Positions 44,153 to 52,228 of a stretch of DNA of 64,000 nucleotides are shown piece after piece. Numbering within the stretch: the stretch's first letter is position 1; each line of letters opens with the position of its first letter. The notes beneath the pieces were generated by a model. That model was not told the origin of the DNA. It was given only the letters and a program-made list of their open reading frames with translations, and searched no databases. The stretch comes from Actinomyces sp. HMSC035G02 (GTDB lineage Bacteria; Actinomycetota; Actinomycetes; Actinomycetales; Actinomycetaceae). Made by a program: the position numbers and the translations under genes. The stretch lies in the NCBI GenBank assembly GCA_001838165.1, contig KV835854.1:62001-126000 (forward strand), in the 5' to 3' direction.

Positions 44153-44368
44153 TCAGTCGTTCATGAAATGACGCTCGTCCAGGATCTGTGCGCCGCCACC
44201 CACCAGCGAAGGCAGGTGCTCGTTTGCGTGGTGGCCGCAGAAATACAGCTGGCCACCCGAAGGCATCGTCGCACGAACCCAGGCGCGAGCGCCGCAGGCG
44301 TCGCAACGATTCGCCGCATTCAGCTGCGGCTCGTCCAGTACGGGGCGTTCAAGAGTCTGTGCGTTCAT
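44153..44368 (-). CDS. DUF7455 family small zinc-ribbon-like protein
   Basis: 71 residues, from ATG 44368 to the stop at 44153. The core RCDACGARAWVRATMPSGGQLYFCGHHANEH has the CxxC and CxHH pattern expected to bind one zinc ion, and matches a small actinobacterial family that in Streptomyces sits next to parE, as here. A longer reading frame exists upstream but lacks a ribosome binding site and family similarity. The role is unknown. It is divergent from parE and has its own strong terminator. Confidence 0.85.
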   Translation of the reverse strand: MNAQTLERPVLDEPQLNAANRCDACGARAWVRATMPSGGQLYFCGHHANEHLPSLVGGGAQILDERHFMND

Positions 44369-44603
44369 GCTTCCATCACACACCATCGTCCCGCCCCGCG
44401 CACCCCTGTTCACCCGGGGCGCAATCGACCGCCCGCACGTCGATACAGTGGAACGGGGGAGCGCACACCCTCCCGACGCAACCGCCAACACGCCCCGAAA
44501 GCGCGCCCACCAGCGCGATCTGGCCCCGGCCTCGTCAATCGTGGAAAGCGTCCCAGAACCCGCGCCACGCGCACCGTTGGCCACAAACGAGCGCCCAGCC
44601 ACA

Positions 44604-44609
44604 TATGAT
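44604..44609 (+). promoter_or_regulatory. -10 element of leaderless parE
   Basis: TATGAT is five of six to TATAAT and ends seven bases before GTG 44617, so transcription would begin at the start codon. The only -35-like sequence, TTGGCC at 44577-44582, is 21 bases away and a poor fit. The rest of 44369-44603 shows no clear element. Confidence 0.5.
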
Positions 44610-44616
44610 GCACATC

Positions 44617-46725
44617 GTGACTCCTACCGACGCATCCGACTACAACGCACGGCACCTCTCGGTCCTCGAGGGGCTCGAGGCCGTGCGCAAGCGCCCCGGC
44701 ATGTACATCGGCTCGACCGACCACCGGGGCCTCATGCACTGCCTCTGGGAGATCATCGACAACGCGGTCGACGAGGCCCTGGAAGGCCACTGCGACACGA
44801 TCGACGTGCGCCTGCACCCCGACCACTCCGCCTCCGTCGCCGACAACGGCCGAGGCATCCCCGTCGACATCGTGCCCGGTCAGGGCCTGACGGGCGTCGA
44901 GGTCGTCTACACCAAGCTCCACGCCGGCGGTAAGTTCGGCGGCGGCTCCTACGCGGCCTCCGGCGGCCTCCACGGCGTCGGCGCCTCCGTCGTGAACGCC
45001 CTGTCGGCCCGCCTCGACGTGCAGGTCGACCGCGGCGGCAAGACCCACGAGATGTGCTTCCGTCGCGGCGAACCCGGCGAATTCGACGACTCCAAGCAGC
45101 GCACCCCCAACTCGCCCTTCAAGCCTTTCGTGGACGGCTCGACCCTCAAGACGGTCGGCAAGGTGAAGAAATCCCAGACCGGCACGCGCGTGCGCTTCTG
45201 GGCGGACTTCCAGATCTTCCCGTCGACCGAGGGGTTCTCGTGGGAGAACCTGCTGGCGCGCGCCCGCCAGACCGCGTTCCTCGTGCCCGGCCTGACCATC
45301 AACTGCTACGACGAGCGCGGCGAAGAGGAGCTCCACGAGAGCTTCCGCTTCGACGGCGGCGTCGTCGACTTCGCGAACTGGCTGGCCTCCGACGGCCCCG
45401 TCACCGACACGTGGCACATCACGGGGGAGGGCACCTACAACGAGACCGTGCAGGCCCTGGACTCCGAGACCGGGCACCTGCGCGCCACCGAGGTCGAGCG
45501 CACCTGCGAGGTCGACATCGCGCTGCGCTGGGGCATCGGCTACGACACGACCGTCCAGTCCTTCGTCAACATCATCGCCACCCCCAAGGGCGGCACCCAC
45601 GTCACCGGCTTCGAGCAGGCGGTCCTCAAGACCCTGCGCGCCGCGATCGACAAGAACGCGCGCAAGCTCAAGGTCGGCGCGAAGGACGGGCGCCCCGAAA
45701 AGGACGACGTCCAGGCCGGCATGACGGCCGTCATCACCGTGCGCTTCCCCGAGCCTCAGTTCGAGGGACAGACCAAGGAAACGCTGGGCACGCCTCAGAT
45801 CCGCACCGTTGTGAACCGCGTCGTCTCCGACTGGCTGAAGGCCAAGTTCGCCTCCTCCAAGCGCGACGACAAACAGCAGACTTCCCTCCTCATGGAGAAG
45901 GTCGTCGGCGAGATGAAGGCCCGTGTCTCCGCGCGCTTGCACAAGGAGATCTCGCGTAAGAAGAACGCGCTGGAAACCTCCTCGCTGCCCGCCAAGCTCG
46001 CGGACTGCCGCCTCGAGGACGTCGAGGAGACCGAGCTGTTCATCGTCGAGGGCGACTCCGCCCTGGGCACGGCCAAGGCCGCGCGCAACTCCCACTACCA
46101 GGCCCTGTTCCCGATTCGAGGCAAGATCCTCAACGTGCAGAAGGCCTCGACCGCGGACATGCTGGCCAACGCCGAGTGCGCCAACATCATCCAGGTGATC
46201 GGCGCGGGCTCGGGCCGTACATTCGACCTGTCTCAGGCGAGGTACGGCAAGGTCATCCTCATGACCGACGCCGACGTCGACGGCGCGCACATCCGCACCC
46301 TGCTGCTGACCCTGTTCTTCCGCTACATGCGCCCCATGGTCGAGGCCGGCCGGATCTACGCCGCCGTCCCGCCCCTGCACCGCATCGAGGTCGCGGGTAA
46401 GGGACGTAAGAAGCGCGAGTACATCTACACCTACTCCGAGGACGAGCTGCATCGTAAGCTCGCCGCCCTGCGTCGCTCGGGTCGCACGTGGAAGGAACCC
46501 ATCCAGCGGTACAAGGGCCTGGGTGAGATGGACGCCGACCAGCTGGCTGAGACCACGATGGACCGGGCTCACCGCTCGCTGCGTCGCATCACGCTGGCCG
46601 ACGAGGAAGCCCTGCGCCAGGCGGAGGACGTGTTTGAGCTGCTCATGGGCTCGACCGTGGGTCCGCGCAAGGAGTTCATTGTCGAGGAATCCGCGGGGCT
46701 GGATCGTACGCGCATCGACGCGTAA
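44617..46725 (+). CDS. parE: DNA topoisomerase IV-type subunit B (ParE-like)
   Basis: ATPase subunit of a second type IIA topoisomerase besides gyrase, needed to decatenate replicated chromosomes; its partner is the ParC-like protein at 55053-57530. The 702-residue protein has the GHKL ATP site (LWEIIDNAVDEALEG, DNGRGIPVD, GGLHGVGASVVNALS) and the Toprim EGDSALGTAK with TDADVDGAHIRTL. RLVEARKRP-type VRKRPGMYIGST is near residue 20. GTG 44617 lies seven bases after TATGAT, suggesting a leaderless start; ATG 44605 or 44608 would add three or four residues. Neighbouring DUF7455 supports the assignment as the ParE of actinobacteria. Confidence 0.92.
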   Translation: MTPTDASDYNARHLSVLEGLEAVRKRPGMYIGSTDHRGLMHCLWEIIDNAVDEALEGHCDTIDVRLHPDHSASVADNGRGIPVDIVPGQGLTGVEVVYTKLHAGGKFGGGSYAASGGLHGVGASVVNALSARLDVQVDRGGKTHEMCFRRGEPGEFDDSKQRTPNSPFKPFVDGSTLKTVGKVKKSQTGTRVRFWADFQIFPSTEGFSWENLLARARQTAFLVPGLTINCYDERGEEELHESFRFDGGVVDFANWLASDGPVTDTWHITGEGTYNETVQALDSETGHLRATEVERTCEVDIALRWGIGYDTTVQSFVNIIATPKGGTHVTGFEQAVLKTLRAAIDKNARKLKVGAKDGRPEKDDVQAGMTAVITVRFPEPQFEGQTKETLGTPQIRTVVNRVVSDWLKAKFASSKRDDKQQTSLLMEKVVGEMKARVSARLHKEISRKKNALETSSLPAKLADCRLEDVEETELFIVEGDSALGTAKAARNSHYQALFPIRGKILNVQKASTADMLANAECANIIQVIGAGSGRTFDLSQARYGKVILMTDADVDGAHIRTLLLTLFFRYMRPMVEAGRIYAAVPPLHRIEVAGKGRKKREYIYTYSEDELHRKLAALRRSGRTWKEPIQRYKGLGEMDADQLAETTMDRAHRSLRRITLADEEALRQAEDVFELLMGSTVGPRKEFIVEESAGLDRTRIDA

Positions 46726-46792
46726 TCACGGGCAAAAATCCCCGCGCGCTGCACAAACGTTCACGCGCGTTGACCAAATGTCAAGCGCCAGT

Positions 46793-46822
46793 GTGACTAA
46801 AGGCCCGAATAGCCGGTAGGAT
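46793..46822 (+). promoter_or_regulatory. Promoter of the first acetyltransferase gene (leaderless)
   Basis: GTGACT (46793-46798) and TAGGAT (46817-46822) are separated by 18 bases, and the -10 ends seven bases before ATG 46830. There is no Shine-Dalgarno sequence. Confidence 0.5.
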
Positions 46823-46829
46823 ATCTGCC

Positions 46830-47849
46830 ATGACAGGACTTGCGCAGCGACTCACGCCGCCCGGGTCCGTCCCGTACCCGGGCAATCACCTCGGGTTGCG
46901 CTGGCGGCCCATGATCGGCCGCGATGCCCCCGCCGTGTATGCGCTCATCTCCCTGATCGAAGACGACGACAACGCCATTCGGCGCACCTCCGTCGACGAC
47001 ATCGCGGACATGATGGAGGGCGAGAACGGGCGCGACTGGGTCGACACGATCGTCGGCCTGGACGCGAAGCGAAACATTTGCGCGGTGGCGTCCGTGCGCG
47101 TTCTGCGAGGCATTCACGAGGCCGCGACCGCCGTCGTCAGCGCCTTCATCCACCCGCACTGGCGTGGCCGAGGCGTGGGCCGGGCTCTGCTCTACTGGCA
47201 GGACGGGCGCGCCCGACAGATGCTCGTCGATGCTTTCGGTGCCGAGTCCGAGGTGCCCGCGTCGATCTCGAACCTCGTCGATGCGCACATGACCGATCGT
47301 CGTCGCCTCTACATTGCGGCCGGCTTCTTCGCTAAGCGCACGTACCAGGTCATGTATCGCGACCTGGCCGGCGGCGAGGTGCCCGTGCCCGCGCGTCACG
47401 GATACCGCGTCCTGCCGTGGAATGAGGTTCCGCAGGACCAGGTTCGCGCCATCCACATGGAGGCCTTCCAGCAGTCGTTCCGTTCGCCGCTGCGCGCGCT
47501 GTGGTGGGACGACGCGATGAACCACTTCGACCCGCGTTGGTCGTTCGTGGCCGTGGATGCTCAGGGTGAGGTCGTTGGCTACGCGATCACTGGACGTCCC
47601 GCGCAGCGCTGGGTGGCCACGGGCCGCTCCGAGGCGTACATCTACCTGCTCGGCGTCGCTGAGGCGCACCGTGGACGCTCCATCGCGAGCGCCCTTGTCG
47701 GGCATGCCGTCGCCGCAGCGTCCGCGTCCGGCGCGTCGCGCATTGGCCTCGACGTTGACATGTCGAGCCCGGACGGAGCGCATAAGATTTACGAACACCT
47801 GGGCTTCGTGGATGAAGCCGCCGAGGTTTACTACACGATCGACCAGTAG
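46830..47849 (+). CDS. Tandem GNAT-domain N-acetyltransferase, copy 1
   Basis: A 339-residue protein with two GNAT domains, the layout of MshD-like and related enzymes. The N-terminal domain has the acetyl-CoA loop HPHWRGRGVGRALL near residue 110; the C-terminal domain has EAHRGRSIASALVGHAV near residue 275 and ends in the typical IYEHLGFV turn. The substrate is not evident. It is followed 18 bases later by a paralogue of almost the same length, so the two arose by duplication and are probably co-expressed. Its start appears to be leaderless. Confidence 0.82.
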   Translation: MTGLAQRLTPPGSVPYPGNHLGLRWRPMIGRDAPAVYALISLIEDDDNAIRRTSVDDIADMMEGENGRDWVDTIVGLDAKRNICAVASVRVLRGIHEAATAVVSAFIHPHWRGRGVGRALLYWQDGRARQMLVDAFGAESEVPASISNLVDAHMTDRRRLYIAAGFFAKRTYQVMYRDLAGGEVPVPARHGYRVLPWNEVPQDQVRAIHMEAFQQSFRSPLRALWWDDAMNHFDPRWSFVAVDAQGEVVGYAITGRPAQRWVATGRSEAYIYLLGVAEAHRGRSIASALVGHAVAAASASGASRIGLDVDMSSPDGAHKIYEHLGFVDEAAEVYYTIDQ

Positions 47850-47867
47850 GGACGGAAGGAGGCGAGC

Positions 47868-48890
47868 ATGAGCATTCCTCTCGCACAGCGAGCAAATGCC
47901 CCCGAGTTCGTCCCCTTCCCGGGCGAACATCACGGGATCGAGTGGGAGTCGCTCACGGCTGCCCACCACGGTGGCCTGTCCGCCCTTTTCGCCCGCATGG
48001 AGGCCCGCGATAACCCGCCCTATCGCACCAGCCCGGACGAGGTCGAGGAGATGCTTTCGGGTGCCTCGCAGTGGCGAGGCCTCGTCGGGATCGCCCGCAG
48101 GGGTATCGCGGCGGGTCGCATCGTCGCCTTTGCCCAGGTGGTTCTGCGTTTCCCGGGGCGCGTGGAGTGCGTGTGCGTCGGGGGAGTGGATCCCGACTTT
48201 CGGCGCATCGGCCTCGGCAATGCGATCGTCGACTGGCAGGAGGGCACTGCTCGCCAGATGCTGGCCGAGGTTGAGGGTGACGCTCCCGCTCAGATCACCT
48301 GTCACGTTGAGACCGGCCAGGATGATCTCGAGGCGCAGCTGAAGGTTCACGGCTTCCGCTGGACGCGCACCTACTACGAGCTGCGTGCCTCCCTGGAGGG
48401 GCTTCCGCCGGTTCCTGACCTGGGCTCGTACATGAGCATCGAGGCCTGGGGTCCCCAGTGGGAGGAACCCGCCCTGCGTGCCGCGAACCGCCTCAACGAG
48501 TCCGAGTGGGGCCGGCCTCCGCTCACCCAGGAGCAGTGGATGCAGGGGCGCACGGCCTTCGCTCCCGAATGGTCGTTCGTCGCCGTCGACCGGACGGGGG
48601 ACCGCCCCCGCGTCGCCGGCTTCCTGTTGGCCTCGCGCTACGAGCAGGATTGGGCGGCTCTGGGCTGGCGCGAGGGGTACATCGACCAGCTGGGCGTCCT
48701 GTCCCAGTGGCGCGACAGCCGCGTCGCGGACGCGCTGATCCTGGCGTCGATGTGGGCGCAGAAGCGTGACGGCATGGATCGCGCGGGCACGGGCGTGGGC
48801 TCCGCGAACCACACGGGCGCGCTCGCGATCTACGACTACCTGGGCTTCCGCACGGTCGGCCAGACGAGGCTCTACGCGATCGAAATTTGA
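47868..48890 (+). CDS. Tandem GNAT-domain N-acetyltransferase, copy 2
   Basis: A 340-residue paralogue of the preceding gene. The N-terminal GNAT loop is DPDFRRIGLGNAIVDWQ near residue 112, and the C-terminal one is degenerate: QWRDSRVADALILASMWAQ lacks the usual Q/RxxGxG/A pattern, so only the first domain may bind acetyl-CoA. It ends in IYDYLGFRTVGQTRLY. Blocks such as EWSFVAVD and YWQDGRARQML versus DWQEGTARQML show the kinship. ATG 47868 follows GGAAGGAGGCGAGC, a strong site. Confidence 0.8.
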   Translation: MSIPLAQRANAPEFVPFPGEHHGIEWESLTAAHHGGLSALFARMEARDNPPYRTSPDEVEEMLSGASQWRGLVGIARRGIAAGRIVAFAQVVLRFPGRVECVCVGGVDPDFRRIGLGNAIVDWQEGTARQMLAEVEGDAPAQITCHVETGQDDLEAQLKVHGFRWTRTYYELRASLEGLPPVPDLGSYMSIEAWGPQWEEPALRAANRLNESEWGRPPLTQEQWMQGRTAFAPEWSFVAVDRTGDRPRVAGFLLASRYEQDWAALGWREGYIDQLGVLSQWRDSRVADALILASMWAQKRDGMDRAGTGVGSANHTGALAIYDYLGFRTVGQTRLYAIEI

Positions 48891-48960
48891 TCGTCGTTTC
48901 GCATGGTGGATGTTTCCGCGCATCCTCTTGTGTTACCGTCGTTACTTTTTTCTCTCTGAT

Positions 48961-49033
48961 GGGATCATTTCTTCCCGTTTTCTTTTCAGTTTTCACATAA
49001 ATGATCCCTAGGTCCTAATTGTCTGACCAATTA
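48961..49033. promoter_or_regulatory. Two operator-like inverted repeats before the sugar porter gene
   Basis: GGGATCATTT (48961-48970) and AAATGATCCC (48999-49008) are perfect complements 28 bases apart. TAATTG-TCTGAC-CAATTA (49016-49033) is a second palindrome. Both lie in an AT-rich region upstream of ATG 49110, overlapping the expected promoter (weak TTGTCT and TAGGCT at 49019-49024 and 49040-49045). A sugar-responsive repressor is plausible. Confidence 0.45.
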
Positions 49034-49109
49034 ATTTCTTAGGCTCCCAGCAGAGGCCACGAGCGGCCTCGGCGCCATGCGCGTCCCTTCACCACAGTGC
49101 GGAGCCAGC

Positions 49110-50576
49110 ATGACTACGAAGTCGTCAGCACCAACCAAGTCCATTCCGCCTCTGGTCATTCGAAGCGCCATCGTTGCCTCCCTCGGCGGCTTGCTCTTCG
49201 GCTTTGACACAGCGGTCATTTCCGGCGCGGAAGAAAAGCTCACCGAGCTCTACGCGCTCTCCTCTATGGGTGAGGGCATGATCGTTGCCATTGCAACCAT
49301 TGGCACGATCTGCGGCGCTATCGTCGCCGGTAAACTCGCCGACCGCTTTGGCCGTAAACCCATCCTCTTCTGGATCGGCATCCTCTTCGGCGTGGGTGCA
49401 CTGGCCACGGCCCTGGCGCCTGTGCCCACCCTGGTGACAGCTGCTGACGGCACGGTCTCGGCCTCGTCCGCCTTCCCGATCACCTTCTTCATGGTGTTCC
49501 GCTTCCTCGGCGGCGTCGGCGTCGGCCTGTCCTCTGTGGTCGCTCCCATTTACACCGCCGAGATCGCACCCGCGCGTGTGCGCGGACGCCTGGTCGGCCT
49601 CGTCCAGTTCAACATCGTCTTCGGTATCCTCCTGGCCTACGCCTCCAACGCGGTCATCCGCGAAATTGCGCACGAAGACACCGCGTGGCGCTGGATGCTC
49701 GGCGTCATGGCCGTCCCCGCCGTCTTCTTCCTCATCTTCCTGGCCACCGTCCCCGAGACGCCGCGCTGGCTGCTGGCTCACGGACACGAGGAACGCGCCG
49801 TGAAGATTTCCGAGCGCCTCACCTCCACGCAGGAAGAAAGCAGCGAGCAGATCGCCGAGATGAAGGCGCAGATCGCCGAGGACGCCGCTGGTGGCAAGGT
49901 TGCCTTCTTCACGCGCCGCTACCGCAAGGTCATCCTCATGGCCTTCTGCATCGCGATGTTCAACCAGCTCTCGGGCATCAACGCGATCCTCTACTACGCG
50001 CCTAAGGTCATGAAGCTCGCCGGCGGCGCCGCCGTCCTGGGTGACGCCTTCCCCTACATCGGCTCTGTCATCGTCGGCCTCATGAACCTGATCGCCACCA
50101 TGGCCGCCCTGACCGTCATCGACAAGCTCGGCCGCCGCCAGCTCATGATCGTTGGCTCGATCGGCTACCTGATCTCGCTCGGCTTCCTCGCCGGCATGAT
50201 GTTCGCCTATGAGGGCGGTGTCTTCCAGGAAGGCAGCGCCGCCCCCGTGTGGCTCATTCTCCTCGGCCTGCTCGGCTTCATCGCCTCCCACGCCTTCGGT
50301 CAGGGATCGGTCATCTGGGTCTTCATCTCCGAGATCTTCCCGAACCGCGTGCGCGCGCGTGGCCAGTCGCTGGGCTCGCTCACGCACTGGGTGTTCGCCT
50401 TCATCACCACGTACGCCTTCCCGGTCCTCACGGATAAGCTCGGCGGCGGCTTCGCGTTCGGTATCTTCTTCCTCGCGATGGTTGGTCAGCTATTCTGGGT
50501 CCTGAAGGTGATGCCCGAAACGAAGGGCATTCCGCTCGAAGAAATGGAAGAGAAGCTGGGGTTGACGAATGACTAG
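49110..50576 (+). CDS. Sugar porter family MFS transporter
   Basis: A 12-helix proton/sugar symporter of 488 residues. Family signatures are GGLLFGFDTAVISGA in helix 1, DRFGRKP after helix 2, the PETPRWLL motif after helix 6, QLSGINAILYYAP in helix 7 and PETKGIPLEEME at the C-terminus. ATG 49110 has GGAG six bases upstream; an in-frame ATG at 49077 lacks a site. The stop overlaps the PfkB kinase start by eight bases, so the sugar is probably taken up free and then phosphorylated by that kinase. Fructose is a reasonable guess but specificity cannot be read. Confidence 0.92.
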   Translation: MTTKSSAPTKSIPPLVIRSAIVASLGGLLFGFDTAVISGAEEKLTELYALSSMGEGMIVAIATIGTICGAIVAGKLADRFGRKPILFWIGILFGVGALATALAPVPTLVTAADGTVSASSAFPITFFMVFRFLGGVGVGLSSVVAPIYTAEIAPARVRGRLVGLVQFNIVFGILLAYASNAVIREIAHEDTAWRWMLGVMAVPAVFFLIFLATVPETPRWLLAHGHEERAVKISERLTSTQEESSEQIAEMKAQIAEDAAGGKVAFFTRRYRKVILMAFCIAMFNQLSGINAILYYAPKVMKLAGGAAVLGDAFPYIGSVIVGLMNLIATMAALTVIDKLGRRQLMIVGSIGYLISLGFLAGMMFAYEGGVFQEGSAAPVWLILLGLLGFIASHAFGQGSVIWVFISEIFPNRVRARGQSLGSLTHWVFAFITTYAFPVLTDKLGGGFAFGIFFLAMVGQLFWVLKVMPETKGIPLEEMEEKLGLTND

Positions 50577-51519
50577 GATCGTGAACATCGGGGAAGCTCT
50601 CATCGATGAGATCACCCGCCCAAACAGTGAACCCGTCGAAGTTGTCGGGGGATCGATGCTCAACGTCGCAGCCGGCCTCACCCGGCTGGGTCACGAATCC
50701 GAGCTGGCGACGTGGTTCGCCCGTGACGCTCGCGGCGACAAGGTGCGCGCCCATGCCGAGGCCGCCGGTGTCACCCTGACGCCCGGTAGCGACGGCGCCG
50801 AGTTCACGACGGTCGCCCACGCGGCCGTCGACGAGAAGGGGCACGCCACCTACGAGTTCGACCTGACGTGGGACGTTCCTGCCGTCGAGGACCCGGACAC
50901 CGTTGGGCACGTCCACACCGGCTCCTACGTGGTCGTCGTCGAGCCCGGCGCCGACAAGGTCCTGGCCGCCGTCAAGCGCCAGGCCATCCGCGGCACTGTG
51001 TCCTACGACCCGAATATCCGCCCGGCTCTCCTGGGCACGCCCGACGAGGCCCGCCCACACATCGAGGCGATCGTGGCCCTCGCGGACGTCGTGAAGGCAT
51101 CCGACGAGGATCTCGAGTGGCTCTACCCGGGCCGTCCCGTCGAGGACGTCATCCGCGAGTGGTCGCAGTCTGGCCCGTCGCTGATCCTGTGCACGCGCGG
51201 CCCCTGGGGCGTCTACATCAAGGCCGCTGCCGAGCGCGACATGCTCGTCGTCGACCCGCTGGACGTTGAGCTGGTGGACACTGTGGGCGCGGGCGACTCG
51301 CTCATGGCGGGCCTCATCTCCGGCCTGGTGGACGCGGGACTCCTGGGTTCCGGTGAGGCGAAGCAGCGACTGCGCGAGGCCTCGTGGGACCAGATCCTGC
51401 CCGCCATCCACCGTGGCATCATTACTTCCGGCATCACCATCTTGCACCAGGGCGCGTACTCGCCCACGCGCGAGGAGGTTGCCGGCATTCTGGCCGCCGA
51501 CCCGACGCTGCGAGGCTGA
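50569..51519 (+). CDS. PfkB family carbohydrate kinase (fructokinase-like)
   Basis: A 316-residue ribokinase-fold kinase. It starts with VNIGEALIDE and the sugar-binding GGSMLNVAAGLTRLG, and has the catalytic anion-hole motif DTVGAGDSLMAGL near residue 240. The gene overlaps the sugar transporter, and a terminator follows at 51541, so the two form a two-gene operon. The closest characterised type by sequence pattern is fructokinase; other ketoses or sugar acids remain possible. Confidence 0.88.
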   Translation: MTRIVNIGEALIDEITRPNSEPVEVVGGSMLNVAAGLTRLGHESELATWFARDARGDKVRAHAEAAGVTLTPGSDGAEFTTVAHAAVDEKGHATYEFDLTWDVPAVEDPDTVGHVHTGSYVVVVEPGADKVLAAVKRQAIRGTVSYDPNIRPALLGTPDEARPHIEAIVALADVVKASDEDLEWLYPGRPVEDVIREWSQSGPSLILCTRGPWGVYIKAAAERDMLVVDPLDVELVDTVGAGDSLMAGLISGLVDAGLLGSGEAKQRLREASWDQILPAIHRGIITSGITILHQGAYSPTREEVAGILAADPTLRG

Positions 51520-51540
51520 CGGGGGAGCGTTCCTCAACTG

Positions 51541-51580
51541 ATGGGTGTGGGCCCGGCCGTTTGGCTGGGCCCACACCCAT
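51541..51580 (+). terminator. Terminator of the sugar porter/kinase operon
   Basis: ATGGGTGTGGGCCCGGCC (51541-51558) pairs with 51563-51580 over 18 positions with one G-T wobble, around loop GTTT. No T-run follows. Confidence 0.75.
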
Positions 51581-51620
51581 ATCGGCTGGTCTGTCGTCAC
51601 TGTGCGATCCTCGAACGCGC

Positions 51621-51649
51621 TTGTCAATGTGAACAAATGGTCATATGCT
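51621..51649 (+). promoter_or_regulatory. Promoter of the type VII-like trio
   Basis: TTGTCA (51621-51626) and TATGCT (51644-51649) are separated by exactly 17 bases, a good housekeeping-type promoter, about 67 bases before GTG 51716. Confidence 0.7.
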
Positions 51650-51664
51650 TGCAGAGGTCTCATA

Positions 51665-51680
51665 GTGTTCCGTGGAACAC
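51665..51680. promoter_or_regulatory. Operator-like palindrome in the leader of the type VII-like trio
   Basis: GTGTTCC-GT-GGAACAC is a 16-bp inverted repeat just after the expected transcription start. The core is GTTC-N4-GAAC, the mirror order of the LexA box of Gram-positive bacteria (GAAC-N4-GTTC), so it is not a standard SOS box. Confidence 0.5.
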
Positions 51681-51715
51681 GTCATTTTCGGTCTTGGTAT
51701 TCGTGGAGGTGACGC

Positions 51716-52211
51716 GTGGCTGACGTTGGCTTTGACTCTGATAAGCACGCCCAAACAAGCGGAGATATGGAGAAAGGGGGGGCAATCGCTCACTGACTCC
51801 ACTCAGGCAATCAGTCGCTTGATGGACGCTCAGAAGGCGGAGTATTGGTCTGAAGAGGAGGGCTTCCAGGCGATGCGCCGCTCGCTGATCTCGTATCTGA
51901 GGACCGAGAAAGATGTCGTCTCCAACCAGATGGTTCGTTTCCAGAAATTTGATGGCGACGTCGATACCGCTGTTAGCGCTTTTGAAGCTGCCGAGCAGGG
52001 CAATACCGATGAGCTTGCCCGTATCCTTGCGTCGATGGACCCGCAGCCTACAGGGGCACCGTCATCCCCTGCGACGCAGGCGCCCTCGCAGATCGTGGGC
52101 GGGGGAACAGCGTCGTCTGGAAATGCCAACGGCGCCACGGCGTCGGGTTCAGGTGGCAGCGGCTCTGGTGCCGGTACGAGTCCCACGCAGAACGCGCCGT
52201 CTGAGTTCTGA
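51716..52211 (+). pseudogene. Small type VII-secretion-like protein, frameshifted at a run of seven G
   Basis: GTG 51716 has an ideal GGAGG six bases upstream and encodes MADVGFDSDKHAQTSGDMEKGG, but the run of seven G at 51776-51782 sends the frame to a stop at 51796. With six G it would continue QSLTDSTQAISRLMDAQKAE and on to the stop at 52211, giving about 165 residues. The result is a helical domain of about 105 residues, similar in size to WXG100-type proteins, and then a Ser/Gly/Ala-rich tail. The forward frame from 51672 has no ribosome binding site. The tract may be a phase-variable switch, a mutation or a sequencing error. It is the first gene of a trio with a putative substrate and a subtilase. 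Confidence 0.65.
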
Positions 52212-52228
52212 GAAGGAGAGGAACCATC

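Noticed and set aside
43962..44171. 69-residue forward frame across the end of the second array
   Set aside because: Reads through the repeat units and the reverse-strand terminator; no support.
49125..50387. Reverse reading frame opposite the sugar porter
   Set aside because: Composition is the mirror of the membrane protein gene (rich in Glu, Gly, Asp); no motif.
51665..51680. LexA (SOS) box
   Set aside because: The half-sites are in the opposite order, GTTC-N4-GAAC rather than GAAC-N4-GTTC.
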